Position numbers and translations under genes: made by a program. The notes below the pieces were generated by a model. The model had not been told where the DNA came from, did no database searches, and saw only the letters and a program-made list of their open reading frames with translations. A DNA stretch of 64,000 bases from Poa pratensis (Eukaryota > Streptophyta > Magnoliopsida > Poales > Poaceae): NCBI GenBank assembly GCA_947311845.1, contig CAMZMU010000059.1, positions 37,685,226-37,749,225 on the forward strand. The letters are read 5' to 3'. Shown here one piece after another: positions 35,593-47,800 of this stretch; within the stretch, counting starts at the first letter, position 1; each line of letters begins with the position of its first letter.

Positions 35593-36964
35593 GATGTTCT
35601 CATGGGCTTCATACGGGCCACCCGATGCACTATTGCCTGGATCGAACCAGGTGCACCCACGGTGGGGTACCCGAAGGGTATGCCCACGTCAGTAGCCCCA
35701 GAGTGTCTGGTTGATTCGAAGAATCGACCAGAGACTCATAATCAAGAGGTTGTCGGGTTCCTTTAATAAGGAAAGTCATTGGTCGGAAGCACATCCAACC
35801 AACAGCCTTTATGTATTTGCGTGGGGATCCGTGGCATAGCAGGCCCGGTACACTCGACGAATCGGGACCAGCTAATTGCACTAAGGAAAATACCTTACTA
35901 GCCTCTTCAAGCTCGAGTCCCCAGACTCGAACCTGGGTTAAGCTCTAAAGTTCGACTCAGGTCATGAAGGTCTTATAGAATCGAACTTTAGCATCAGTAA
36001 TGGTACCCAACGCGTCCGTCGGGATTTTTCATCATGTCGTAGGCACAGGATTATGCAAGGTGAGCGCACCTAGTGCTGGCCTTGGCCTACTTGACTTGGT
36101 CGATAGGTCTTATATTCACACCATAGGTGCGGCATCCAGGTCATACTTGCAAGTAGGTGCAATCTAGGTCGTTTAGGGAGGTTAAGGATCTCCAATAGGC
36201 ATCCAGATATTTCGTATAGGTACGCCAGTCGACTCTGTTGAGGACTGAACTTGTTGTTTCTGTCAAGTGCCATCTCAGTCGACAAAGTGAAGAGCTGACG
36301 AAGGAGGTACCCGACTTGGCGTGCCTGCAGGCATGATTAGTTTGGATCAACTCTGATGAGGATTTATAATTCATTGGGTGTGCGACAGCGCTCCCGATGG
36401 GAGTATCACCCGAGATTATGCTTAATTGCTTGTAATTGAGCATAAGCTCCATCTTGTTTTTGCAGGAGTCGAAGAAATTTTGAGTGCGCTCCCAATGGGA
36501 GTAAAAATAAAGAGCGTCTGAATTTTGCAAGGTTAGACTCAACTTGGTTTTGATGTGTGAGCCTGTTGGCCTATTTTCGTTGGAGTCGACTTGCGTCGAG
36601 ACTCGACAATTTTGTCGCAGCAATGAAGATGACGTCAGGGATGACGCACCCGTGGCCTGCTCTGAGCAGCCGATGGGACGCCACACTGCTGCCCCACCGT
36701 CAGTGTTGACCATTCATGCACGCTGTTTCGACTGGATTTGACCGCACGACGCATGAAAATCGGAATCATGATGATAGTGGCGTGGCCACGATCTGTAATC
36801 GACGTGCGGATGCACCGCGTCTCCTTTATAAGTAACGGGAGTAAAATTTTGGGGATTTACCGCTCCCACTCCCGCCGCCGCTGCGCTCATCTTCTTCCTC
36901 GCGCTCCCCTGCCATTAATTGCTGCATAGCCAAGCTCTGCTATGCTTGTGCTGGCCTCTCGACG

Positions 36965-38313
36965 CCATGGTGAAGAAGGCAAAGAGCACCGCTGGCGCCG
37001 CCGGTGCCGTGACGATGAAGAAGGTACCCGAAGGATGGGCAAAGTTCTCCGTTTAGGAGTGCCACCACCGCGGACAAGAAGAAAGCGCGCGCGCCCGGTG
37101 ACGAGGTAATCCCTTGGCCCAACTCCGGCGAGCGGGTCTGTTTTGTGGATTTCGTGAATAGCGGCTTCTCCCTTCCTGTTCATGAATTCATCCGAGGGTT
37201 GATGTACACGTATGGGGTGCAGTTGCATGACTTCACCTCGAACACCATTTTGCATATGGCCCATTTTTTTGTTCTTTGCGAATGCTTCTTGGGCGCGTGA
37301 GTCCACATTGGGGACTGTGGAAGTGCATCTTCATTGCGAAGAGGCACATTGGGCGGAACGGCCTCTACCCTGTTGGAGGCTTTGGCGTCCAGACCCATGG
37401 CGACGTCGAGTACTTCAACTTGACGTAGCTCGAGTCCGTACAAGGATGGTGGAAGAAATGGTTTGACATCGCCGATGAGCCTATCAGCTCCCAGAAGTAC
37501 GGGTTACTCGAATTTACAGCCGACACCGTCCTGAAGAAGAAGCGCTCCTGGAAGCACAAGCTGACGAAGACTGAGGCGGCAGAGGCGGAGCAACTCATGG
37601 CCAAGGTGGAAGTGCTTCAGAAGACTATGGGCAAGGAAGTTAGTGGGATCCACCTGATCTCCACCTTCCTCAAGAGGCGCGTGCAGCCACTTCAGGCGAG
37701 GGTCCACACGATGTGGGAGTACAAGGGTACCGTGGACCCGACACGGGTGCTAGAAGAGGATCTCTCCAATGAGCTGGAGACCCGAGTTCGAACACTCACC
37801 ACGCTGAAGAGGGAGGACCCCAGGTGTGCTTATGTCTTTACGCCTGTTTCTTTGTTTTGCTTCTTTATGTTGAACTTGATTGACTGACATTACCCTTGTC
37901 TGCAGTACCATACCTTTTTTTTCTTGCTACCCGCCCCTCCCCAAAGGTGGGGACACGACATAAGTCAGGAGGCGGGGGCTGATTCTGACGTGGAGTCAAA
38001 CTCATCACCGCCTCCTGCTGAGTCTGTGAACGATGAGGAGGCTGAAGAATCGGAGCAGTCGGGTGCCAAACAGCACAAGAAGCGCAGCCACAGCGAAGAA
38101 GTCGAGTCCCTGAACGAGGAGAGGCCCGAAGCATCGAAGATATCAGTAGCTCAGAAGGGCGTTATTGAGGACAAGAGTCCCTCATGTCCTGTTGTGACTG
38201 AGCCGATGTGCATGACGCCGTTGGCCTCAGCTCCTCCAATGGGGGCCAAGAGACCCCGTGTTACGGGCAACCAGTGGGTTCTCGATGAGCTCTTCAGCGA
38301 CGAGGAAGACAAG
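36965..38313 (+). pseudogene. Gypsy-associated coding remnant
   Basis: Near 37150-37290 the plus strand reads LPVHEFIRGLMYTYGVQLHD and then a CECFLG motif, matching the plant gypsy-type transposon domain (Pfam Transposase_28 as I remember it). The frame then breaks. Near 37560-37780 comes a helical part (EAAEAEQLMAKVEVLQKTMG), and at 37924-38313 an acidic Ser/Glu-rich tail ending DELFSDEEDK. At least one stop or frame change separates the parts. Confidence 0.55.
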
Positions 38314-38422
38314 TAAGTTTACTGCATCTTCAAATTTTGTCAGTCTTCAATAGTCAAATTGTCCTTGATGACTCTTTGTCTTGTAGCGTGCCTCCCATGA
38401 CGGATTTGCCTTCTCCTGCTGC

Positions 38423-38450
38423 ACCAGAGGAGATAGACCAGAGGAGATAG
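38423..38450. repeat. 14-bp direct duplication at an element junction
   Basis: ACCAGAGGAGATAG occurs twice back to back (38423-38436, 38437-38450), exactly where plus-strand gypsy sequence meets the minus-strand gag element. It may be junction filler DNA. Confidence 0.8.
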
Positions 38451-39903
38451 TTACAAACGTTGGAGCCGACTCCACGAGTGGGTTCATCTTCTTCTTCGGA
38501 ATCATCAGAAGGATGCTCTTCTTGAGTCATCAACACAATTCTTGGCGCTTTCTTGAAGAATGGCTTCCTCTTGACAAACGGCCTCTTTTGTATCACCTTT
38601 GATTGATCCTTTGGGACAAGCCTTACACCATGTTGTTCTCTATTCTCATAAGGACACTCTTTGATGAAGTGATGCTTGTCATGGCAATTATAACAAGTCT
38701 TTGTCCTTATAGCAAACTCCTTCTTCCCACTTGGATTGTTCCTTAGATCAACTTGAGCCTTTGCCTTGGTCGGGTCACGCCAAAATATTCTTGTGGCAAG
38801 AGCCACGTGATCATGGTAGGCTTGTTCGAGATCATCGGGAAGAATGTTGCTTGGGCAAGCTTCAACTTCCACACTATCATCTAGGCACACCACTTTGGCC
38901 TTCAAAGCAAGTGAAGAACCTTGTTTCATTCCCATGGCACTAGCACGGTTGTCTAGAGCATTTTTGGTGGCAACCTTGGAAGCTTGCATCTCTTGCATAA
39001 CTTCATTAGAGGTCATTTCAAGGTAGTTGTGTCTTCCTTGTATGGCCTTCAAGTCAACGGGCTCGAAGGGCATGAGAGCATTCACATACTTCCTTTTGAC
39101 CCAAGCATCATCCGCATACTTTGCCCCAACGTTATAAAAGGCTTGGGCAAGGGTCTTGAGTCTTCATACATCTCTTCATGAGTTTCACCCTCAAGCATGT
39201 AGAAGCCTTCGGCTTCATTGTTCAAAGCATCAAATTTATTCCTCTTCATGCTCTCATTTCCAAAGAATGTCTCAGAGAGACAATCCCAAGCTTCTTTGGT
39301 GGTGGTGAAATGTTGAATGTGATGAATATCCTTTTCACCAACGGCAAGTTCAAGCATGTGTAGAGCGGTGGCATTGAGTTGAGCATCAACCACCTCTCTC
39401 CTTGTTAAGTTGTTTGGATCCACGGCCTTGTATCCCGCTTGCATGATCCTCCAAAGCTCGATAGAGGCACTGTTGACATGAGATCTCATTGAGTGTTGCC
39501 AACTAGTAAAAGCTAAAGCATTAAGCTTAGGTAGAGGACCTAAAGGGTTTATGCGAGGATGAGGGATAGGTGGGTCGGGAGAGTACAAGTGGGGAACCTC
39601 ATGGTACCCGGGCTTCCCACCTTCGGGTGAGGTGTTGGATGAGGAGGGTTTAATAGGTTCGGTTTTTTCAACCCCTTTCTTTTTCTCTTTTTCCTCCTCG
39701 GTTTCATCGTCATTGGAGTTAGCGGAGTCCTCTAGTGGGATGGTCTCCGAAGGAACCTTGCCACTTGTGAGTTTCATGAGCAAGTCAGGCATCTCAGCAA
39801 ATTGGGTATCCATGGACGATTTCAATGATGTCTCCATCGTTTTGAGATCGGCCATGGATGCCGGAGTGGCTTGGTCCTTCGAGGAATCATCCTCACCTGT
39901 CAT
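38451..39903 (-). pseudogene. Gag-like polyprotein remnant, frameshifted
   Basis: The first frame (39082-39903) starts MTGEDDSSKDQATPASMADL, has an acidic linker, then the gag core (LNALAFTSWQHSMRSHVNSA, EAWDCLSETFFGNESMKRNK). Near 39150 the frame changes, and the continuation (ending near 38451) holds DHVALATRIFWRDP and a CX2CX4HX4C zinc knuckle (CYNCHDKHHFIKEC) and then a basic, later acidic tail. Gag packages element RNA in particles. It is broken here. Confidence 0.75.
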
Positions 39904-39940
39904 ACTTCTCTTAGGCGGTTAAGCCCAACAAGAGAACCAA

Positions 39941-39955
39941 GGCTCTGATACCAAT
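39941..39955 (-). other. Primer-binding site of the LTR element
   Basis: On the minus strand the LTR end CCTTTCA is followed by ATTGGTATCAGAGCC. TGGTATCAGAGC is the usual plant retrotransposon site that pairs with the 3' end of initiator methionine tRNA. Confidence 0.88.
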
Positions 39956-40993
39956 TGAAAGGATCGTATGACACCTAGAGGGGGGTGAATAGGTGCTACT
40001 TCAATTTTAGTACTTTTTCAAATTAGGCTTGACACAAGAGGTAAATTCTCAAGATATGCAACTACTGTGAATTTACCTATATGACAAGCTAACAACTAAG
40101 CAAGATACACGAAGTAAAGACAGTAAACAAGGATAGAGGTAACCGAAGGTGAAAGCACGCGGAGACACGGATGTATTCTCGAGTTCCTCCTTTTTATGGG
40201 AGTACGTCTCGTTGGAGGGGTGTGAGGCACCACAAAGGTCGATCTCAACGCCACAAAGGCTCACCCTATTCTCCGATGAACCGCACCACAAAGGTTTGGT
40301 TCACCTTCCACTATCAGAAACCTTCAAGGCGGATTCCAGAGCCTTTACAACAACGATTCGGGGCACAACCCACAATTGGATTGGGGGCTCCCGAACAGTT
40401 ACAATATGTCACAAAGATCATCAAGTAAGTACAACAATGAGCTAGGTATCCTAGCAAAGGGTCCCTCAAGTGAATGAGGGGGAAAATAAATCCGCTTGGT
40501 GAAGATGTAGATCCGGGCCTTCTCCTTCAATCCTCCAAAGATCAACTAGTTTGGGTGGAGTGATTGAGAGATCTAGTGATTCTTGAGCTTGCAATAATGG
40601 TGTCTTCAAGTTTGGGCGAGCTGCCTATCCCAAGGTAGGTGGAGGAGCATTTATAGCTCCTCCTAAAAAGTGGCCGTTGAAGGGCAACTGGAAGGCCGGC
40701 CTCCAGGCCGGCCCCACGCGCTGCATCAGAGTTCCCAGAGGAGACGGCATGGGGCCCGGCCACCCATCCGAGCCAGCCGGCCTGGAGCCCGGCCTGGCCG
40801 GCCGGGAGGCCGGCCTCTCAGGGTTTCGCGAAACTCCTTTTCCATTTCTTTCTTCTTTTTGAATGGAGAGATAACCTTTATCACTTTATCATAAAACTTA
40901 ATATTTCATGTAAACACTTAGCAACATATTAAAATATCACCGGTGTTGTTATCTAACACACAAAACACAGAGGGGTAAATAAATGTCCTTTCA
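39956..40993 (-). repeat. LTR, 1038 bp
   Basis: Bounded by TGAAAG and CTTTCA. It shares blocks with the 2328-bp solo LTR at 33265-35592 (for example CCGCACCACAAAGGTTTGGT near 40270 matches the complement near 35195) but lacks more than 1 kb of it. Confidence 0.85.
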
Positions 40994-40999
40994 TTGTGG

Positions 41000-43095
41000 T
41001 AAATCTCGGAGGGAACAAACATATCCGGACAGTGCGGACTGTGAATAACTGGCGACAAAGTGAAAAAATTCGGGCCCCAAATCTATAACGGGAAGGGGGA
41101 AAATTTCCCATTTTGCCGAAATCTCGCCCACCTCCCCCACCAAACCCTCGCACACCTCCCTCATTGGCCGCCTCCCCGCCGCCCCCTCACTGGCCGCCTC
41201 CCCGCCGCCGTTCCCCGTCGCTGCACCGGTCCGCCGCCGTTCCCCGTTGATGCGCCTCCCCGCCACCGTACGTTCCTCTACTTGCCGCTGCCGGTCGCCC
41301 TCCGCACCGGCCCGCCCCCACAACACACCTTGGCCTCCGTGCGCTAGCTCTACTTGGTTTGCTGCATGTTCTAACCCCTAGCTAGTTCTCAATTTTGTGT
41401 TGCCTATTTTTAGGAACTTGTGGTGCATGTTGATGCACCACCTTACACGGATCTATAGTTTTAATTTGTGATGCCCATTTGTACCACTTAAAGTATGTAT
41501 ATTTGTTTGAAAACTAGCTTGAATTGCTATGATATAGGAATACGTGATGCACATGTTAACTAGATTAATTAACAGGAAATGACGTGCCCATTATGCGAGA
41601 ACGAGTGCTTTAGGCTCCTCAGTGGATCCAATTTTAATGTTCATCTGCAAGAGAGCCATCACAACAAGACATTTGTAAGTAGGACTACAACTTCTAATTA
41701 TATATCGTGTTTCTGTTGCACAGATAGTACTGTAATACGGTTTATTATGTTTCTGTTGCACAGGTAGTACCGTGCAAGCTCGGGAAACGTGGTTAGTAGG
41801 CGACACTGTGTTGTTTTCTGCTTTCGAGAAAACATACACCATTCATGTGAGCAAAGGACGGAGGACGACCCGCTTGCACGGCTTAGGATGGGAATTGTTC
41901 GTCAAGCACACCAATCGTCACGGGGTAGTAGTGCTGCTTGTTTTTACTATGACGGGACCAAATCCTAGGATCTCTGTTGCCTTTATGGAACATGGCAACA
42001 ATGAAGAGGACAGTGAGGAGGATTATGAAAGTTCTGGCTATTATTCTGACAGTTCTGTTGGGAGTGATGAAGGGGCAGTTACATAGTTTCCGAAGAGTTC
42101 ATCTAAAGACACATGAGAATGACCGCCTGGTTCATCTTCTACCCGTAAAACCGATGTTGGTATTCCTTTTGTGACTCGTTTGGCGACCACAAATTTGAAC
42201 AGACATGATATGGTATACCTCTTTTCAAAGTTAAAATTCAAGAAGAACTGCCTCTTTACCCGGTATATATGCCTTTTTCCTAAGTTAATATACTATATGC
42301 TGTCCTTTATGCGCAGAAACTACCTAAGATGATAGTGCAAGACGCTGGCCTACCTAGTCATGGCAAGCTGGACTACGACTTAGAGCAGTTGGGGCCGTTA
42401 CAACCATTACCTACAACAAGAAAAATGATGGCCGCATTGAGTTCGACAAGTTGGGGTGGAAGAATTTCATTGAAGGCAAGCATTTTCAGATCAATCAACC
42501 TGTTTTGGTCATTATGAGGAACACCAATCACCTAAGCTTGGTGTCATGATTGAGATGCAGATCATATAGAACAATATTTCATCGAGACTGTTGATCAATT
42601 TTCTTATTAGGTAGTTTGTTTGCACAAACAATGCAGTTTTAAACAATCTATCTAGCTATAGTTTTCTGAGCATTTTCTACATGTACGTTGTTGTGTAACT
42701 GATTTGAATAATGGTAGGTTCTGCTTGTATAACTAGCTGGCTATAAAAACCAGCCGGGTGCTGTAATTATTCTGTTTTGCTTCACAAAGTTGGACCCCTG
42801 GATACATTCCCGGAGGCAACGAATGTTACGCCCGGAGGGATATGTCGGACCCCACGGGTTTTAGCGACGACCAGTGATTACATACGTCTATGATTAGTCA
42901 TGTTTAGACGGGTGGGTATGTTGACCGTCTCTCTATTAGAGACGGTTGTTTTTCCCAGCCGTCTGAGGTGCTGAGGTCATTACAGCCGGCCCCAGGGAAC
43001 CACTCTAATGAAGCGTACATTAGAGACCCCGGCGTAGGGAAACCGTCTGAGGTGACTCTCTGGGGCCGACTCTAATGTAAGGTTCTGTACTAGTG
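41000..43095 (+). mobile_element. Right part of a CACTA-type transposon
   Basis: The right end reads TTCTGTACTAGTG, whose complement CACTAGTACAGAA is a CACTA terminal sequence, ending at 43095. Upstream are subterminal repeats (CCGTCTGAGGTG near 42959 and 43031; ATTAGAGAC near 42934 and 43020). No left terminus was found; the left side meets the LTR at 40993. B3-like coding remnants lie inside. Confidence 0.65.
41579..42570 (+). pseudogene. B3-domain-like gene remnant (two domains)
   Basis: The first exon-like piece (41579-41672) encodes MTCPLCENECFRLLSG and a donor. A second piece after CACAG (about 41763) encodes KTYTIHVSKGRRTTRLHGLG then WELFVKHTNRHG and an acidic Ser/Glu tail (ending 42086). 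A third piece near 42400-42568 encodes DGRIEFDKLGWKNFIEGKHF then QINQPVLVIMRN and a stop. Both resemble the DNA-binding B3 fold (plant transcription factors) where GW..F..G is conserved. Frames and splice sites do not join cleanly, so it is scored as a remnant. Confidence 0.5.
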
Positions 43096-43650
43096 GTAAT
43101 GGGCGTGTGGATGGATTATCGGAGTGAAACTGTGAGCATGTAGCGAGGAAGAAGAGGACTTGAACCATAACAGAGAGGTGGCTTTTATAGTCGGTTATTC
43201 GTCCTTTCGTCTTCATAAATTAATTCAAGCCGTCCGTTGAGGCTAGACGGGTGGCACTATGAACCAATGAAGCGAAAGTACGTTCGAGAATACGATCGAG
43301 GGAAATGGTTTGTTGACTGTCACAGGAGCCGAGGCATACACACCCTTGCTATGCGCAGGAATATATCAAATCGCTATTAATGCCGACTCCAGGGAGCCGG
43401 CGTGATCGGACGGTGCGGAAGGGCGGTGAGTTCTTTACCTTCCATTAATCATGAATGGATAGTGTAAATTGCTTATAGGGAGACGAGGAGATGGATGCTT
43501 ATACATATACATAGTGGACCAACGCTTTGAACTCCAGCTGTAATCTTCAGTCTTCATCATCTTTGTGAGGGTTTTCTTGTTTCCTACCTACGAATTTCCT
43601 TCTTCTTCCTTGCTTATCATGCTTTCGGCGAGGAGATGCGGAAGAGGAAT
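43096..43650. other. Spacer, no gene seen
   Basis: Sequence to the right of the CACTA end. No convincing coding exon. Confidence 0.35.
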
Positions 43651-43689
43651 GTAGTGTCTAATTTGTAAGTTTGTCGGCCTGTCATGGTT

Positions 43690-44351
43690 TTGGCCTTGCC
43701 GGCGAAACAGCCCTCCGTTGGATGCTATGCCCTTACTACCGTTGAGGGAGAGCATGCCGCACATTGACGGATGGTCCTCGTCGGCCAGGTCAGCGCGGAG
43801 ACGTGCTCGCTTCGAGAGGAGTTCGTCGACGAAGGAATGCCCTAAATCTGTATTTCCTGCCGAGATGGATGCAGGAAATCTACGCCCGGCCAAGGAGATC
43901 TCCCGTGGCTTAAGTAGGAATGATGTTAGTCAATTTGTATTGTTACTCCTTGCATTTATTTTATATTATGCATCTCTTTCTCTTGATTTTCACTGTTAAC
44001 TGACACACAAGCGTGTATCTTTGTACCAGGAACTGGCGACCATGGTGTCCGAGCTTTAGGCAGAATGCGACCAGCTGCGTTGGGAGGCAATCAAGTGGTC
44101 CAAGCTTCAGGAAAAAAAATGTCCAGTCGATGGAGTTTCACAAAACTTATATCCAGGAGTTTATATGTGAGGAGCTACGGTGTGAATGTAGCCGTCTCCG
44201 GAAAGAGAAGGTCGAAGCCGATGCGAGGAGCATCCAGTATATGAAAGACGCCATCGATGCCTACACAGCATTGGGGGAGTCGAACAGAATGTTAAGAAAG
44301 ACCTTGGACATCATTGAAGTCCCAAGGCTGAAGGTCAAAGAGGTTTTTTAG
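43690..44351 (+). pseudogene. Two-exon coiled-coil gene remnant
   Basis: Exon-like part 43718-43930 (MDAMPLLPLRESMPHIDGWS and a basic, Ser/Arg-rich stretch) and, after a CAG acceptor at about 44031, a helical part: ELATMVSEL, a TAG stop where a sense codon is expected (44067-44069), AECDQLRWEAIKWSKLQEK, a one-base shift in an A run near 44113, then ICEELRCECSRLRKEKVEAD and YMKDAIDAYTALGESNRMLR, ending at a stop at 44351. The stop and frame change mark it as broken. The family is not identified. Confidence 0.5.
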
Positions 44352-44866
44352 GAGTCTGTTTTGTAATAGATCGATTTTCGATCTCATAGTTGTTATGAAT
44401 TATGTGAACCAAATAAGCTGCTAAACATTTTGCGTCCAGCACATATTACACATGGACATTATAGTTTCTAACTGTTTATTTTTAGCATTGTGTATAACGT
44501 GTTGTCGACATAGGGCTCGGGGGAGCGTGCGCAAGGCACACCCCTAAATCTAGTAAGATAAAACCTAACAAGTTTCCAGTTTTTTGTCAACCTATTACGA
44601 TGCCAAAGTATATGATTTCACCTTACAGACTTAACACACACTGCCACGAAGTTAAGACAGTTGAGCAACAAGCGCATCTAGATCGCTAAACGAGCGTCCA
44701 ACACCAAGTGTTTGGGCTGCTCAAAGAATGTCCATCACCAAAACAACAATACACCCAAGCCATCACCCTCTACAAAAGCTCTAAACTCTAGTTGTTTCCT
44801 CACCATTACACCGATGCAGGGCTAAACCAAAAGACTGACTCCCTTAACATGAGCAGAAACATAGTC
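44352..44866. other. Spacer, 3' side of PHD-BRCT copy B
   Basis: No gene seen. Similarity to the DNA beyond copy A starts near 44800. Confidence 0.4.
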
Positions 44867-47800
44867 CTAATGTGAGGCATTTGCGCACATATCCAGGATG
44901 GAGCGATGACTACATTCCAGCATCCGCGCATCATAAGACGCGATAGCATCGAACAGCCAAAGGTGGCTGATCACCCGTGCACCAGAGGCTGCGTACTTGT
45001 TTCCCTCCTCTATCTCCTTGTCAACAGATAAAGTCGAAGCGTAATCTCTTGGAGGGCCACCATCGTAGATGACATATAACTTCGCAGGTTTTTTGCCCAG
45101 ATTCTCCTGTAAAGAACGTGGGCTCATTGCCTCCAGTAACTGACCTCCAGCAGCTGCTATGAGATCTTTTATGTTTTCTCTGTATTCTGGGTTCAGGTAG
45201 GCGCTGAGGCAGAAATACAGTCCTGAGAAGAGTTTCGGTACCTGCAAGCATCATTTTTTGAGATTACTGAAGTGGATCCCAAAACGCACACGTTATGATT
45301 TGTGGCACTCCTAAACACAGCAATTCAGATGCCACTTCAAAAGATAATTTGTAAATTGTTTTGTTGGATGGTTATGCAACCAAAATATGCAAATCTGTTT
45401 AGCAACCAACTTAAAGAAATTTTATTGGAATATACTGACCACAAAACAACTAATTTTCTCTAGACACGAACTTTAAGCCTTTGACACACAAAAAAAGCTT
45501 CTGCATGAACACTTCAATGCATTTTGACAAAACAATGGTAAACCAATTCCCTGAACTTATGCATATGGCAAAATGCAATCTGTTTTCATTAAACTGCAAT
45601 CGAAGTCGTATAGAATAGTATTGCCAGAAATAGGCATCAATGCATACCCCTTTAGCAGCTCCAGCTCTTCCTCTCTTTGGTCCATCAATCGATGTGCGTG
45701 AAGCATCAAAGAATTCCACCTCATAAGAAATTCCCGAAACTGTAATCGGCTCGGACAAGCAAGTTTTTGGACCTGGAATCGGCCCCGCCAAGCAATCCCC
45801 AATCCCTGTGACAGAGCATAACACGTAGTACTTCAATGCAGGGATAAATAATATTCTTTGCAGAGCTAGGATAATTGTGAATAGAGCAGCAGCTTATTAC
45901 GTTAAGCAGTATGTAACATGGACTTGGGGAAAGTAAAGTAACTATAATACGAACAAGGGAGATGTAAGATGGCTTAATACTAACATCTAGCTGTGACAAC
46001 CCATTTCCCAGACAGTATCGCCATCAGGACCTCATATGATCTGCCACAGGCGATACCAGCGCTTCTGCCCACAATAACATGAGTCACATTTGTGTCCCAT
46101 TCCTCAGCCAAGGTTGAACTGGTCAAGGAAGCAAACTCCTTGAGGGAATCCTGTGACAAACATAAACAATTTGTTCACAACTTGGTATGGAACATAAATT
46201 ATTAGAAAATTAGAAAATTATATGCAATTAAATTTGACCATAAAGTAGGATTGCACCGTTATTTGTCCATAAACATGTTTGCTAGTATTGTTCAGATACA
46301 TCCAAATGCTCCAAAAAGAGGGTATTGTTTGCTAGTATACTCTATGCTACCTTCTCTGATGCACTTAAAACTGAACCGAGCAGAACCCATTGATTCACAG
46401 GGGTTCCAGACTGGTTCATTTGTTTTTCTTTTCTCCGGTAATCCGCAGAAATTCCTTGTTTGTCCAAGCATTGACTGTAATGATGAAATATAATGCAAAT
46501 TATAGAAGAATATTAATGAATAACGGTAATATGCAGAAGGTCCTTATTTGTCAAACATTAACTGTAATGACGAAATGCAATGCAAATTATAGAATAAAGT
46601 CAATGGATAATGATTGAATATCTGATCAGTAATCTCTGCACCATTTCCCAAGAAAAGTAAAAAAGACAGCATACCCCGAGGCAAGGAAAAAGAGCTCGAA
46701 GTGTTGGGCTGATCTACTTGTTGATCTTCCGTTCTATGAATCACAGAACTTTGTGTATCCAAATATTGGCTGGAACAAGAAAATACAATAAATCAATTGC
46801 AAATGAAGCATTAATGATTAATTAAACGAAGTGAAAAAAGATGACACAAGCAAAGAATCCGAGTGGATTTATTTGTTTATCTTCCATAAGGAAATCGATA
46901 AAGATTTGTTCTTTAGCTTGACATTGACTGGAATGACTAAATATACACCAAATTTAAAACGAAGGATTAATCAAGTAAGATGATGATTGGAGAAAAATCA
47001 CATACTTCTGAAGGATGGGGGAAACAGTGGCACTTTCCATTATTGATGAGCTCATCTCATCACATGGTAATGGATCGGATGCATGATTGGGGCACCAAAC
47101 ATGGAGATTATTCTTTAACATCAAAACATTATATGTCAGAACATCAGTGTTTATAAATAAATCGTGACAAGGTATACTCAAAAGCTTACAACATCCCAGA
47201 AGCATTCTGGTATCATCGCTGCACATGGGACATGGTAAGTATTGGGACAGCGTCCGTGATAACAACCAAGGGCTGCTCCCGGGAGCCTGCATCTACTGCA
47301 TTTCAATCTTGAAGCACGACTGATTTCCTTCTCCACGTTAACAAATTTGTCACCATTGAAAAACACTTTTGGGGCCCTTCACAAATATTAGTATGGGAGC
47401 CAATATATGATATCAGCAAAAAGCCTACTCTGAGATCAATGTCATGCTAAGAATGAAAAGAACTGATAAACACGGCGTGATGGTTCTACAAAAATAAAAA
47501 TATGAAGAGTTAAACGCTGTCCATAAATAAAATTACCAGATCATGCACTTTTTATGGACATAGATGGCATTGGTTGGGTTGCACTCCTCGCTGGACACAA
47601 TCCTTCCCTCTCGATAACGGACCATCGGACCATGAAACTGACAAAGGAAAAGTGAACATTTTTAGGTCCAGTAAGAAGTAAGAAGGCTTCAAAAGATCTT
47701 TTTTTACTCGATATATGCAAATGATATACATCGTATTACCTTCTCAGTGTCAGTGGTTCTAAATGAATGACAGAAAACACATTCATCTTCAAATAAGTTG

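Larger units (their letters stand above)
32880..38450 (+). mobile_element. Fragment of a gypsy-type LTR retrotransposon (interrupted)
   Basis: LTR-like sequence at about 32880-33259 (TATATAGG promoter-type stretch near 33139) continues after an inserted solo LTR at 35598. Further right, coding remnants on the plus strand resemble the plant gypsy-associated domain often annotated as putative gypsy-type transposon. The element has no recognisable protease, reverse transcriptase or integrase here, and its right side ends at a junction with another element near 38450. Outer borders were not determined. Confidence 0.6.
38451..40993 (-). mobile_element. Truncated LTR retrotransposon: 5' LTR, primer-binding site and gag only
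   Basis: Minus-strand element. Its 5' LTR is 39956-40993 (TGAAAGG...CCTTTCA), followed by a primer-binding site and a gag-like coding region that is cut off at 38450. No protease, integrase or reverse transcriptase and no 3' LTR are present. The gag type (UBN2/DUF4219-like with one CCHC knuckle) suggests a copia-type lineage. Confidence 0.8.
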
